A stretch of 64,000 bases of DNA from Rhodoferax koreense (GTDB lineage Bacteria > Pseudomonadota > Gammaproteobacteria > Burkholderiales > Burkholderiaceae_C). The stretch covers positions 1,984,001 through 2,048,000 of the forward strand of contig NZ_CP019236.1 of NCBI RefSeq assembly GCF_001955695.1. The letters run 5' to 3'. The notes beneath the pieces were generated by a model. That model was not told the origin of the DNA. It saw only the letters and a program-made list of their open reading frames with translations, and made no database searches. Positions 57,125 to 64,000 of this stretch are shown here, one piece after another. Position numbers and translations under genes: made by a program. Positions within the stretch are counted from its first letter, which is position 1. The number at the start of each line of letters is the position of its first letter.

Positions 57125-57931
57125 TCAGCGCACCAGGAAATGGTTGAGCGCGGCCAGTACCGCTTCCGGCGCCTCGGCCATCAGGTCGTGGCCGGCATCC
57201 ACCGTCACCAACCGGCCGTGGCGTGCGCGCAGCACCAGCGGCTGCGCGGCCTGCGGCGGCGTCATCTGGTCGCGCTGGCCGGCGATGAAGAGTGTGGAGG
57301 CTTCGACTTTCTCCATGGCCGACTCGCCGCCGCGGTAGTCGTCGCAGGCCTTGAAGCCGGTGTGGAACACGTTCACCGCCGGGTTGCTGGCCAGCACGCG
57401 TCGCATCAGGGCGCGCGCGCCGCCGGCCACCCAGGTGCCGGGGCCGAGCACGGACGGCGGCGGCGCCAGCAGCGCATGCGAGAAACGGTTCACCATGTCG
57501 ATGGCCACCAGCGGCTCGTCGAGCGAGGCCTGCAGGAGCGCGGGCGACACCTTCATCGGCGCGGCCGTGCCGAGCAGCACCAGTTGGCGCACGCGGGAAG
57601 GCGCACGCGCCGCCGCTTCCATGGCGATCAGCGAGCCGAAGCTGTGGCCGATCAGCGTGGCGGCCGGCAGCCCAGCCGCGTCGAGCAGGGCGATCAGCCA
57701 GTCGGCCGCGGCTTCGACCGACGTCGGCGGCGCGCCCGCGCTGCGGCCATGGCCGGGCAGGTCCACGGCCAGCACGTTCCAGCCGTGGTGCGCGAGGTAA
57801 CGCGTCTGCAAGATCCACACGCTGTGGTCGTTCAATACGCCGTGGACGAAGACCAGGGTCGGTTGCCCGGGATTGAAGCTTTTGCCGCCGGTGTACGCGT
57901 AGACGGCGGCGCCGTGGACGGTGAAGATCAT
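57125..57931 (-). CDS. Alpha/beta-hydrolase fold protein
   Basis: A 268-residue hydrolase: oxyanion HGVLNDHSVW, nucleophile elbow GHSFGS (LIGHSFGSLIAMEAAAR), and His in VDAGHDLMAEAPEAV. The acid is likely in AGQRDQMTPP. The ATG at 57931 overlaps the stop of metY (ATGA), suggesting co-translation and perhaps a role in sulfur-ester metabolism. The actual substrate is unknown. Confidence 0.87.
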   Translation of the reverse strand: MIFTVHGAAVYAYTGGKSFNPGQPTLVFVHGVLNDHSVWILQTRYLAHHGWNVLAVDLPGHGRSAGAPPTSVEAAADWLIALLDAAGLPAATLIGHSFGSLIAMEAAARAPSRVRQLVLLGTAAPMKVSPALLQASLDEPLVAIDMVNRFSHALLAPPPSVLGPGTWVAGGARALMRRVLASNPAVNVFHTGFKACDDYRGGESAMEKVEASTLFIAGQRDQMTPPQAAQPLVLRARHGRLVTVDAGHDLMAEAPEAVLAALNHFLVR

Positions 57932-59229
57932 GCCGCCGCCTTTTCTGCTGTTTTCAAAGCGCGCTGAAGGTCGTCGATCAGGTCGCTCGGGTCTTCCAGG
58001 CCGATCGACAGGCGGATCGTGCCCTGCGTGATGCCGGCACGGGCCAGCGCCTCGTCCGCCATGCGGAAATGCGTGGTGCTGGCGGGGTGGATCACCACGC
58101 TGCGGCAGTCCCCCACATTGGCCAGGTGGCTGAAGATCTTCAGCGCCTCGACGAACTTCTTGCCCTGTTCGCGGCTGCCTTTCAGGTCGAAGCTGAAGAC
58201 GGAACCCGCGCCGCGCGGCAGCAGCTTCTGGGCGAGGGCATGGCCCGGATGGGTTTGCAGCAAAGGATGGCCGACGCGCGCCACGAAAGCGTGCCCGGCC
58301 AGGAATTCCACGACCTTGCGCGTGTTCTCCATGTGCCGCGCCATGCGCAGCGGCAGGGTCTCGATGCCCTGCAGGATCAGCCAGGCCGTGTGCGGGCTCA
58401 TGCAGGCGCCGAAGTCGCGCAGGCCTTCGCGGCGCGCGCGCAGCAGGAAGGCGCCGACCGTGCTCTCCTCGCTGAACACCATGTTGTGGAAGCCGTCGTA
58501 GGCCTGGGTCAGTTCGGGGAAGCGGCCCGATTTCTCCCAGTCGAAGCTGCCGCCATCGACCACCAGGCCGCCGATCACCGTGCCGTGGCCGCTGAGAAAC
58601 TTGGTCGCCGAGTGGTAGACCAGATCGGCCCCATGGTCGAAAGGCTTGATCAGCCAGGGCGAGGTCAGCGTGGAGTCCACCAGCAGCGGCACGCCGGCCT
58701 CGTGCGCGATGGCCGAGACGGTGGCGATGTCGAGCACGTCCAGACCGGGGTTGCCGACGGTTTCGCCGAAGAAGAGTTTGGTGTTCGGCTTTACTGCGGC
58801 GCGCCAGCCGTCGATGTCGCCGGGCTGCACGAAGGTAGTTTCGATGCCGAAGCGGCGCAGCGTGTAGTGCAGCAGGTTCTGCGAGCCGCCATACAGGGCC
58901 GTGCTGGCCACGATGTGCGAGCCCGCGCCCATGAGCGTGGCCACCGCCAGGTGCAGCGCCGCCTGGCCGCTGGCCGTGGCAATGGCGCCGATGCCGCCTT
59001 CGAGTGCCGAGATGCGCTGCTCGAGCACGGCATTGGTCGGGTTGCTAATGCGCGAATACACGTGGCCGGCGCGCTCCAGGTTGAACAGCGCGGCGGCATG
59101 GTCGCTCGACTCGAAGACGAACGAGGTGCTGAGGTGGATGGGCACGGCGCGGGCGCCGGTGGCCGGGTCGGGCGCGGCGCCCGCGTGCAGGGCCAGCGTG
59201 TCGAAGCCGGGGTCTGAGTAACCGGGCAT
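57928..59229 (-). CDS. metY: O-acetylhomoserine sulfhydrylase-type enzyme
   Basis: A 433-residue PLP enzyme of the Cys/Met metabolism family. FDTLALHAGAAPDPATGARA, YSRISNPTNAVLEQRISALE, and the PLP lysine in DLVYHSATKFLSGHGTVIGG match MetY. It converts O-acetyl-homoserine and sulfide (or methanethiol) to homocysteine (or methionine). It could also act on O-succinylhomoserine; the sequence does not tell. Confidence 0.9.
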   Translation of the reverse strand: MPGYSDPGFDTLALHAGAAPDPATGARAVPIHLSTSFVFESSDHAAALFNLERAGHVYSRISNPTNAVLEQRISALEGGIGAIATASGQAALHLAVATLMGAGSHIVASTALYGGSQNLLHYTLRRFGIETTFVQPGDIDGWRAAVKPNTKLFFGETVGNPGLDVLDIATVSAIAHEAGVPLLVDSTLTSPWLIKPFDHGADLVYHSATKFLSGHGTVIGGLVVDGGSFDWEKSGRFPELTQAYDGFHNMVFSEESTVGAFLLRARREGLRDFGACMSPHTAWLILQGIETLPLRMARHMENTRKVVEFLAGHAFVARVGHPLLQTHPGHALAQKLLPRGAGSVFSFDLKGSREQGKKFVEALKIFSHLANVGDCRSVVIHPASTTHFRMADEALARAGITQGTIRLSIGLEDPSDLIDDLQRALKTAEKAAA

Positions 59230-59424
59230 GGGCTTTTGTCTCCGTGGTTGGGCGCGGGCGGCGGCTGGTGCGGCCTCCTGGTATTTCCGACGCCGTCAAG
59301 GCCAAACTGGGCAAAACCGCCCGAAAAGACCCGACAGTGCGTTTATTGTGGGCTATATTGACACCATGGGACGCGCCGAGTCCCTACCCGATCACCGAAA
59401 CCGCGAGCCACGAGGAGAACTTCC

Positions 59425-59877
59425 ATGAAAGTCAGCGACATCCTGCGCGTCAAAGGCAACACACTCTACACCGCCACCCCCGACGAGCCCCTGGCCACGG
59501 CGGTGAACCTGATGGCCGAGAAGGACATCGGTTCGCTGGTGGTGATGGCGCATGGCGACCTGGTCGGCATGCTGACCTTCCGGGAGGTGATCCTGGCCAT
59601 CGTGAAGAACGGCGGCGCCATCGGCAACACGCTGGTGCGCACGGCGATGGACGACCACCCGCTCACCTGCAGTTCCGAGACCGACCTGGATGAAGTCCGG
59701 CGCATGATGCTCGACCGCCACGCGCGCTACATGCCGGTGATGAACCAGAAGATGCTGATGGGTGTGATCAGCCTGTACGACGTGGCCAAGGCCGTGGTCG
59801 ACAGCCAGAACTTCGAGAACAAGATGCTCAAGGCCTACATCCGCGACTGGCCGGCCGAAGACGAATCGCCGACTTGA
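59425..59877 (+). CDS. CBS-domain protein
   Basis: A 150-residue protein of two CBS domains: SDILRVKGNTLYTATPDEPL to FREVILAIV, and RTAMDDHPLTCSSETDLDEV to SLYDVAKAVVD. CBS pairs bind adenosine nucleotides and sense energy state. No catalytic domain is attached. AGGAG lies before ATG 59425. Confidence 0.9.
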   Translation: MKVSDILRVKGNTLYTATPDEPLATAVNLMAEKDIGSLVVMAHGDLVGMLTFREVILAIVKNGGAIGNTLVRTAMDDHPLTCSSETDLDEVRRMMLDRHARYMPVMNQKMLMGVISLYDVAKAVVDSQNFENKMLKAYIRDWPAEDESPT

Positions 59878-59895
59878 AACCGGCCTTCGCCCAAC

Positions 59896-59925
59896 AAAAA
59901 GCCCGCTCTGTCAGCGGGCTTTTTT
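59896..59925 (+). terminator. Rho-independent terminator after the CBS gene
   Basis: AAAAAGCCCGCT / AGCGGGCTTTTT with a CTGTC loop and T-run. The A-rich 5' arm makes it work in both directions, but on the minus strand it would only follow phaZ at a distance. Confidence 0.92.
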
Positions 59926-60047
59926 GTGCTTCGACAGGCTCAGCCCCTTCGTCGCGCTCAGGATGATCGGGGTGCTTCGACAGGCTCAGCACGAACGGTG
60001 GGTACCTTGGTGGTTCCTGTCCCCGTTCGCCCCGAGCTCGTCGAAGG
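59926..60047. repeat. CTTCGACAGGCTCAG extragenic repeats
   Basis: Two direct copies of GTGCTTCGACAGGCTCAG lie at 59926 and 59972, the second continuing CACGAACGG. An inverted copy ends at 60047 (CCCGTTCGCCCCGAGCTCG then TCGAAGG). This REP-like palindromic element is widespread between genes of many GC-rich bacteria. Confidence 0.8.
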
Positions 60048-60058
60048 GTTAGTGCCAC

Positions 60059-61276
60059 TCAGCTCGTGCTATGGATCATGTCCCGCACACGCGGATAGAT
60101 CTGCTGGTTCCACTTGCGCCCGCTGAACACGCCGTAATGCCCCACGCCCGTCTGGATGTGGTGCGTCTTCATGTAGGGCCGGATGCCTGTACACAGGTCG
60201 TGCGCGGCCACGGTCTGGCCAATGGAGCAGATGTCGTCGCGTTCGCCCTCGACCGTCATCAGTGCGGTGCGGCGGATCGCGCCGCAGTTGACCGTGCGGC
60301 CCTTGTACGTGAGCACGCCGCGCGGCAGGTCGTAGGTCTGGAACACTTTCTCCACCGTCTCCAGGTAGAACTCGGCCGGCAGGTCGTTCACCGCCAGGTA
60401 CTCGTCGTAGAACACCTGGATGGTCCTGGCCTTGTCGAGCTCACCTTCGACGAGGAACTTGTACATGTCCTTGTACTGCTGCTTGTGCCGGTCCAGGTTC
60501 ATGCTCAGGAACGCGCTGAGCTGGATGAAGCCTGGGTAGACGCGGCGCATGTAGCCAGCGTGCGGCCAGGGTACGTGGGTGATCAGGTTCTTCTCAAACC
60601 AGTCGATGGGCTTGCTCGTGGCCAGGGTGTTCACGCCGGTTGGGTTGATGCGGCAGTCCACCGGGCCGGCCATCAGCGTGAGGCTTCTCGGCTGGGCCGG
60701 GTGGTCGTCCTCGGCCATCACCGCCGTGGCGGCCAGCGCGGCCACGCAGGGCTGGCAGACGGCGATCACGTGTGTGCCGGGGCCGATGGCCTCGATGAAG
60801 CGGATCATGTGCTCGGCGTAGTCGTCCAGCGCAAAGGCGCCGTGCTTGAGCGACACGTCGCGGGCGTTGTGCCAGTCGGTGATGTAGACGTCGTGGTCCT
60901 GCAGCAGGGTGCGCGTGGTTTCGCGCAGCAGCGTCGCGAAGTGGCCCGACAGCGGCGCCACCAGCAGCACCTTGGGCTGTTCCGGTTCGTCGGCGGCCAG
61001 GGTCTTCTTGAAGTGCAGCAGGCTGCCGAACGGCTGCTTCATCACCACTTCCTCGGTGATGGCGAACTCGCGTTCGCCCACCGTCACGCTGGCGATGCCG
61101 TAACTCGGCCGGCTGTGGGTGAGGCGCATGCGGGAGAACACGTCGCAGGCGGCGGCGAGTTTGCGCAGCGGACTGCTTTCGGTGTCGGGTAACCAGAAGG
61201 CAGCGCTGAGGCTTTGGGCCATGAGACGCAGTGGCGACGTCAGGTCGGACTGGAGTTGATAGGCCTGGTAAAGCAT
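60059..61276 (-). CDS. phaZ: Intracellular poly(3-hydroxybutyrate) depolymerase
   Basis: A 405-residue PhaZ of the Cupriavidus necator type, which mobilises stored PHB granules. The nucleophile elbow carries Cys rather than Ser (VIAVCQPCVAALAATA). Also typical are YGIASVTVGEREFAITEEVV, VYITDWHNARDVSL, and the C-terminal GVGHYGVFSGRKWNQQIYPR with the catalytic His. ATG 61276 gives the family start MLYQAYQLQSDLTSPLR. Confidence 0.94.
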   Translation of the reverse strand: MLYQAYQLQSDLTSPLRLMAQSLSAAFWLPDTESSPLRKLAAACDVFSRMRLTHSRPSYGIASVTVGEREFAITEEVVMKQPFGSLLHFKKTLAADEPEQPKVLLVAPLSGHFATLLRETTRTLLQDHDVYITDWHNARDVSLKHGAFALDDYAEHMIRFIEAIGPGTHVIAVCQPCVAALAATAVMAEDDHPAQPRSLTLMAGPVDCRINPTGVNTLATSKPIDWFEKNLITHVPWPHAGYMRRVYPGFIQLSAFLSMNLDRHKQQYKDMYKFLVEGELDKARTIQVFYDEYLAVNDLPAEFYLETVEKVFQTYDLPRGVLTYKGRTVNCGAIRRTALMTVEGERDDICSIGQTVAAHDLCTGIRPYMKTHHIQTGVGHYGVFSGRKWNQQIYPRVRDMIHSTS

Positions 61277-61473
61277 CGTTGAGTTGTCCTGTGCCGTTTT
61301 GGGGCTTGTGGTGGCTAGCAGGCAAGTTACGGGCCAGTTGCATTGGTGGTGTCGCCAAGGCGATGGCGGGGGCGGCGCGAGGGCCGCTGTCGGCCTGTCA
61401 CCTCTGGCACGGCGCCGGGCTTTCTGGCACAACCCTTGCGAAGCGATTGGCCAACACGAAGCAGGAGCACAAC

Positions 61474-62130
61474 ATGGCCAAGGCCGAATTGACGATCAGC
61501 AGCAAGAACTACGGCGCCTGGGCTTTGCGCGGCTGGTTGATGGCGAAGCTGGCCGGCCTGGAGTTCACCGAGAACGTGGTCTCGCCCGACGATCCGGCGA
61601 TGAAGGCCGAGATGCTGCTGCTGTCGTCCTCCATGCTCGTGCCTTCGCTGGTGCACAACAAGATCAAGGTTTGGGACACGCTGGCCATCGGCGAATACCT
61701 CAACGAGATCAAGCCCAAGGCCGGCCTGTTGCCTGCCGACGCCGCCGCCCGCGCGCATTGCCGCGCCATCTGCGGCGAGATGCATTCGGGTTTCAGTTCG
61801 CTGCGCGCGGCGCTGCCGATGAACATCAAGGGCCATTTCCCGAATTTCAAGATATGGTCGCGGGCCCAGGCCGACATCGACCGCATCCTCGAGATCTGGA
61901 AGGAATGCCTGGCCGTCTACGGCGGCCCCTATCTCTTCGGCAGCCACCCCTGCGTGGCCGACGCGATGTACGCGCCGGTGGTGACGCGTTTCCTGACCTA
62001 CGACGTGAAGGTGGACCCGGTCTGCGCCGCCTACTGCAAACGCATCATGGAACTGCCCGCGATGCAGGAATGGGTGGAAGAGGCCCAGCGCGAGCCAGAC
62101 GACATCGAGGAACTCGACGCTGAATTTTGA
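61474..62130 (+). CDS. Glutathione S-transferase family protein
   Basis: A 218-residue GST-fold protein: an N-terminal thioredoxin-like domain (ELTISSKNYGAWALRGWLMA, then MLVPSLVHNKIKVWDTLAIG with the cis-Pro) and a helical C-terminal domain (KIWSRAQADIDRILEIWKEC...). The SSKNYGAW start defines a bacterial subgroup; substrates are unknown. CAGGAG is upstream of ATG 61474. It is divergent from phaZ. Confidence 0.9.
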   Translation: MAKAELTISSKNYGAWALRGWLMAKLAGLEFTENVVSPDDPAMKAEMLLLSSSMLVPSLVHNKIKVWDTLAIGEYLNEIKPKAGLLPADAAARAHCRAICGEMHSGFSSLRAALPMNIKGHFPNFKIWSRAQADIDRILEIWKECLAVYGGPYLFGSHPCVADAMYAPVVTRFLTYDVKVDPVCAAYCKRIMELPAMQEWVEEAQREPDDIEELDAEF

Positions 62131-62325
62131 ACACCCCCAGGTTGGCTCACTGCGTGTAGCCGCCCACCCCCTTGCAAGGGGCACAACCTGCGGCCGGGCA
62201 AAGCCCGTTCCGCGGTTGTTCTGGAAGGCTTGTACATTGGCGCTGCGGTTACCCGTTACGGTCTTGTTCCCTCGCCCCTGTGGGGAGAGGGCCAGGGTGA
62301 GGGGTGGGTCGCCAAAGGCGCAGGA

Positions 62326-62748
62326 TCACTTCCAAGGCGTCGGCGCCGGAATCTCGCAAACCGGTTCCACGTCGATCGACTTGAAGTCCGCCGGCGACAC
62401 GATTTCCAGGTATTCCATGTCCGGCGAATAGTCGAACAGGTAGTGCGAGATGCCGGGGCGCTGGTGCACGCAGTCGCCGGCCTGGACCAGGGTTTCCTTG
62501 TCTTCGTACATGAAGCGGGCCCAGCCCTTGAGCATGATCACGATCTGGAAATCGGCCTCGTGGCGGTGCCAGCCCGTGCCCGTTTCTGGTGCCATGTTGG
62601 CCTTCACGAGGTGCGCGATCACTTTTCCGTGCGTGGCGTCGGCGATGCCCAGGTCGCGGTAGAGGAAGAAATCGCGCAAGCCGCCGGAAACGTAGTCGGT
62701 GTCGCCTGGCTTGACGTGGGAAAACTTGGTGGCGGTGCGGTCGAGCAT
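62326..62748 (-). CDS. Cupin-domain protein
   Basis: A 140-residue single-cupin protein. Metal ligands are in GTGWHRHEADFQIVIMLKGW (motif 1, His-His-Glu) and DCVHQRPGISHYLFDY (motif 2, His). Such small cupins bind a metal and may act as dioxygenases, isomerases or sensors; the role is unknown. AAGGAG precedes ATG 62748. The 195-base gap to the GST gene contains only gene-end sequence and a GC-rich repeat-like stretch. Confidence 0.88.
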   Translation of the reverse strand: MLDRTATKFSHVKPGDTDYVSGGLRDFFLYRDLGIADATHGKVIAHLVKANMAPETGTGWHRHEADFQIVIMLKGWARFMYEDKETLVQAGDCVHQRPGISHYLFDYSPDMEYLEIVSPADFKSIDVEPVCEIPAPTPWK

Positions 62749-62855
62749 CGGACTCTCCTTGAAAAGAAGTCGTACACCACGATTGGTGCGCTGCAGCATA
62801 AGCATGAAACGTTCCTGCCAAAGGCGCTGTCGGGGCCTCGGCGATAATCGGCGGC

Positions 62856-63953
62856 ATGAGCGGCAATACCTTCGGAAACCTCTTCGCAGTCACCAATTTC
62901 GGTGAATCCCACGGCCCGGCCATCGGCTGCGTGATCGACGGCTGCCCGCCGGGCATGGCGCTCACCGAGGCCGACATCCAGCACGACCTGGACCGCCGCC
63001 GCCCCGGCACCAGCCGCCACGTCACGCAGCGCAACGAGCCCGACGCGGTGGAGATCCTGAGCGGCGTCTACGAGGGCAAGACCACCGGCACGCCGATCGC
63101 GCTGCTCATCCGCAATGCCGACCAGCGCAGCAAGGACTATCAAAACATCGCGCAGAGCTTCCGCCCGGGCCATGCCGACTACACCTACTGGCACAAGTTC
63201 GGCATCCGCGATCCGCGCGGCGGCGGGCGCTCCTCGGCGCGCCTGACCGCGCCCACGGTGGCCGCCGGCGCCGTGGCCAAGAAGTGGCTGGCCGAGAAAT
63301 ACGGCCTGGTGTTCCGCGGCTGCATGACCCAGATCGGCGACATCGTGATCCCGTTTGAGAGTTGGGACCACGTGCCCAACAACCCGTTCTTCGCGCCCGT
63401 GGCCGACGTGGCTGCGCTCGAGGACTACATGGACAGCCTGCGCAAGGCCGGCGACTCCTGCGGCGCGAAGATCCGCGTCACCGCCACCGGCATGCCCGTC
63501 GGCCTGGGCGAGCCGCTGTACGACAAGCTCGACGCCGACATCGCCTTCGCGATGATGGGCCTGAACGCCGTCAAGGGCGTGGAGATCGGCGCGGGTTTCG
63601 CCAGCGTCGCGCAGCGCGGCAGCCTGCACGGCGATTCGCTGTCGCCGCAAGGCTTCAAGTCGAACAATGCCGGTGGCGTGCTCGGCGGCATCAGCACCGG
63701 GCAGGACCTGGAAGTGGCCATCGCCATCAAGCCCACGAGTTCGATCATCACGCCGCGCGAATCGATCGACACCGCCGGTCAGTCCACTGAAGTCGTGACC
63801 AAGGGCCGCCACGACCCCTGCGTCGGCATCCGCGCCACGCCCATCGTCGAGGCGCTGCTCGCGCTGGTGGTGATGGAGCACGCCCTGCGTCAACGTGCCC
63901 AGAACGCCGACGTGAAGCAGGACGTGCCGCCGATCCGGGCCTCTTTTCTCTAG
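62856..63953 (+). CDS. aroC: Chorismate synthase
   Basis: Last step of the shikimate pathway, EPSP to chorismate, needing reduced FMN. The 365-residue protein shows [40 protein letters not shown], and [20 protein letters not shown] with GGISTGQDL and [16 protein letters not shown]. Standard length. Confidence 0.97.
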   Translation: MSGNTFGNLFAVTNFGESHGPAIGCVIDGCPPGMALTEADIQHDLDRRRPGTSRHVTQRNEPDAVEILSGVYEGKTTGTPIALLIRNADQRSKDYQNIAQSFRPGHADYTYWHKFGIRDPRGGGRSSARLTAPTVAAGAVAKKWLAEKYGLVFRGCMTQIGDIVIPFESWDHVPNNPFFAPVADVAALEDYMDSLRKAGDSCGAKIRVTATGMPVGLGEPLYDKLDADIAFAMMGLNAVKGVEIGAGFASVAQRGSLHGDSLSPQGFKSNNAGGVLGGISTGQDLEVAIAIKPTSSIITPRESIDTAGQSTEVVTKGRHDPCVGIRATPIVEALLALVVMEHALRQRAQNADVKQDVPPIRASFL

Positions 63954-64000
63954 GAACCCGTCGGCCGTTCGCGCATCCACTTCGCGAAAGGGTTGAAGCC
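63950..64000 (-). CDS. C-terminal end of an unknown gene (cut by window edge)
   Basis: The last 16 codons read [16 protein letters not shown] then TAG on the minus strand, overlapping the aroC stop by 4 bases (shared CTAG palindrome). It looks like a normal protein tail, convergent with aroC, but is too short to identify. Confidence 0.4.
   Translation of the reverse strand, partial: GFNPFAKWMRERPTGS

Overview
The window is a 64 kb piece of a GC-rich betaproteobacterial chromosome. Protein content, gene order and repeats point to the family Comamonadaceae (Variovorax/Polaromonas/Rhodoferax relatives); I cannot fix the genus. Supporting evidence includes the folC-SPOR-cvpA-purF order, several Bug-type (TTT family) binding proteins, an intracellular PHB depolymerase, DUF4148 proteins, and intergenic elements of the 'tttgatagctact...' type that are common in this family.

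Left core (1-20,107). A minus-strand chain prfB (with its programmed +1 frameshift) - HAD phosphatase - pepN overlaps end to start. It is followed by an alpha/beta hydrolase, a Tas-like reductase, a YbaK deacylase and plsY. Next come an OmpA/TPR lipoprotein coupled to an ExeA/GspA-like ATPase and a degenerate HD-GYP-like protein, then a retropepsin-like protease, yajQ, murB, argG, an ArsC-like protein, and the block folC-SPOR-cvpA-purF-gltX. A promoter inside the 3' end of gltX drives a tRNA-Ala, tRNA-Glu, tRNA-Asp array.

Genomic island (about 20,108-37,225). A 77-bp repeat made of the 3' end of tRNA-Asp and its terminator recurs at 37,226-37,301, so a 17-kb element sits at the tRNA-Asp gene. 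Its left end holds debris: a frameshifted TolC-type gene, the C-terminal end of a tyrosine recombinase and a piece of an IS3 orfA. The right end holds two broken IS3 transposases and a perfect 36-bp palindrome. Between them lie two metabolic clusters. One has an Fe-type alcohol dehydrogenase and a LysR regulator facing a complete NMT1/SsuABC-like ABC importer plus an SDR enzyme. The other is a minus-strand run of LysR, Bug protein, RraA-like aldolase, 2-hydroxyacid dehydrogenase, cyclase-family hydrolase, two more Bug proteins and a relic of an SMP-30 lactonase. Together they look like uptake and breakdown of one or two unidentified organic acids. No intact integrase remains, so the island is probably fixed.

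Right core (37,302-64,000). This part holds a zinc-ribbon protein, a PEP-CTERM protein, an acetamidase/formamidase, a UBP-type zinc finger protein, a DODA-type dioxygenase, two tandem DUF4148 proteins, an acidic protein, and recQ overlapping tail to tail with folA, followed by thyA. It continues with a TldD/TldE-like pair, LysE, OsmC-like, methyltransferase, diguanylate cyclase and DTW proteins, a GlcD-like oxidase, DUF2069, YihY, YCII, PAP2, an alpha/beta hydrolase coupled to metY, a CBS protein, phaZ, a GST, a cupin, aroC and the tail of one more gene. Most are ordinary housekeeping or accessory genes.
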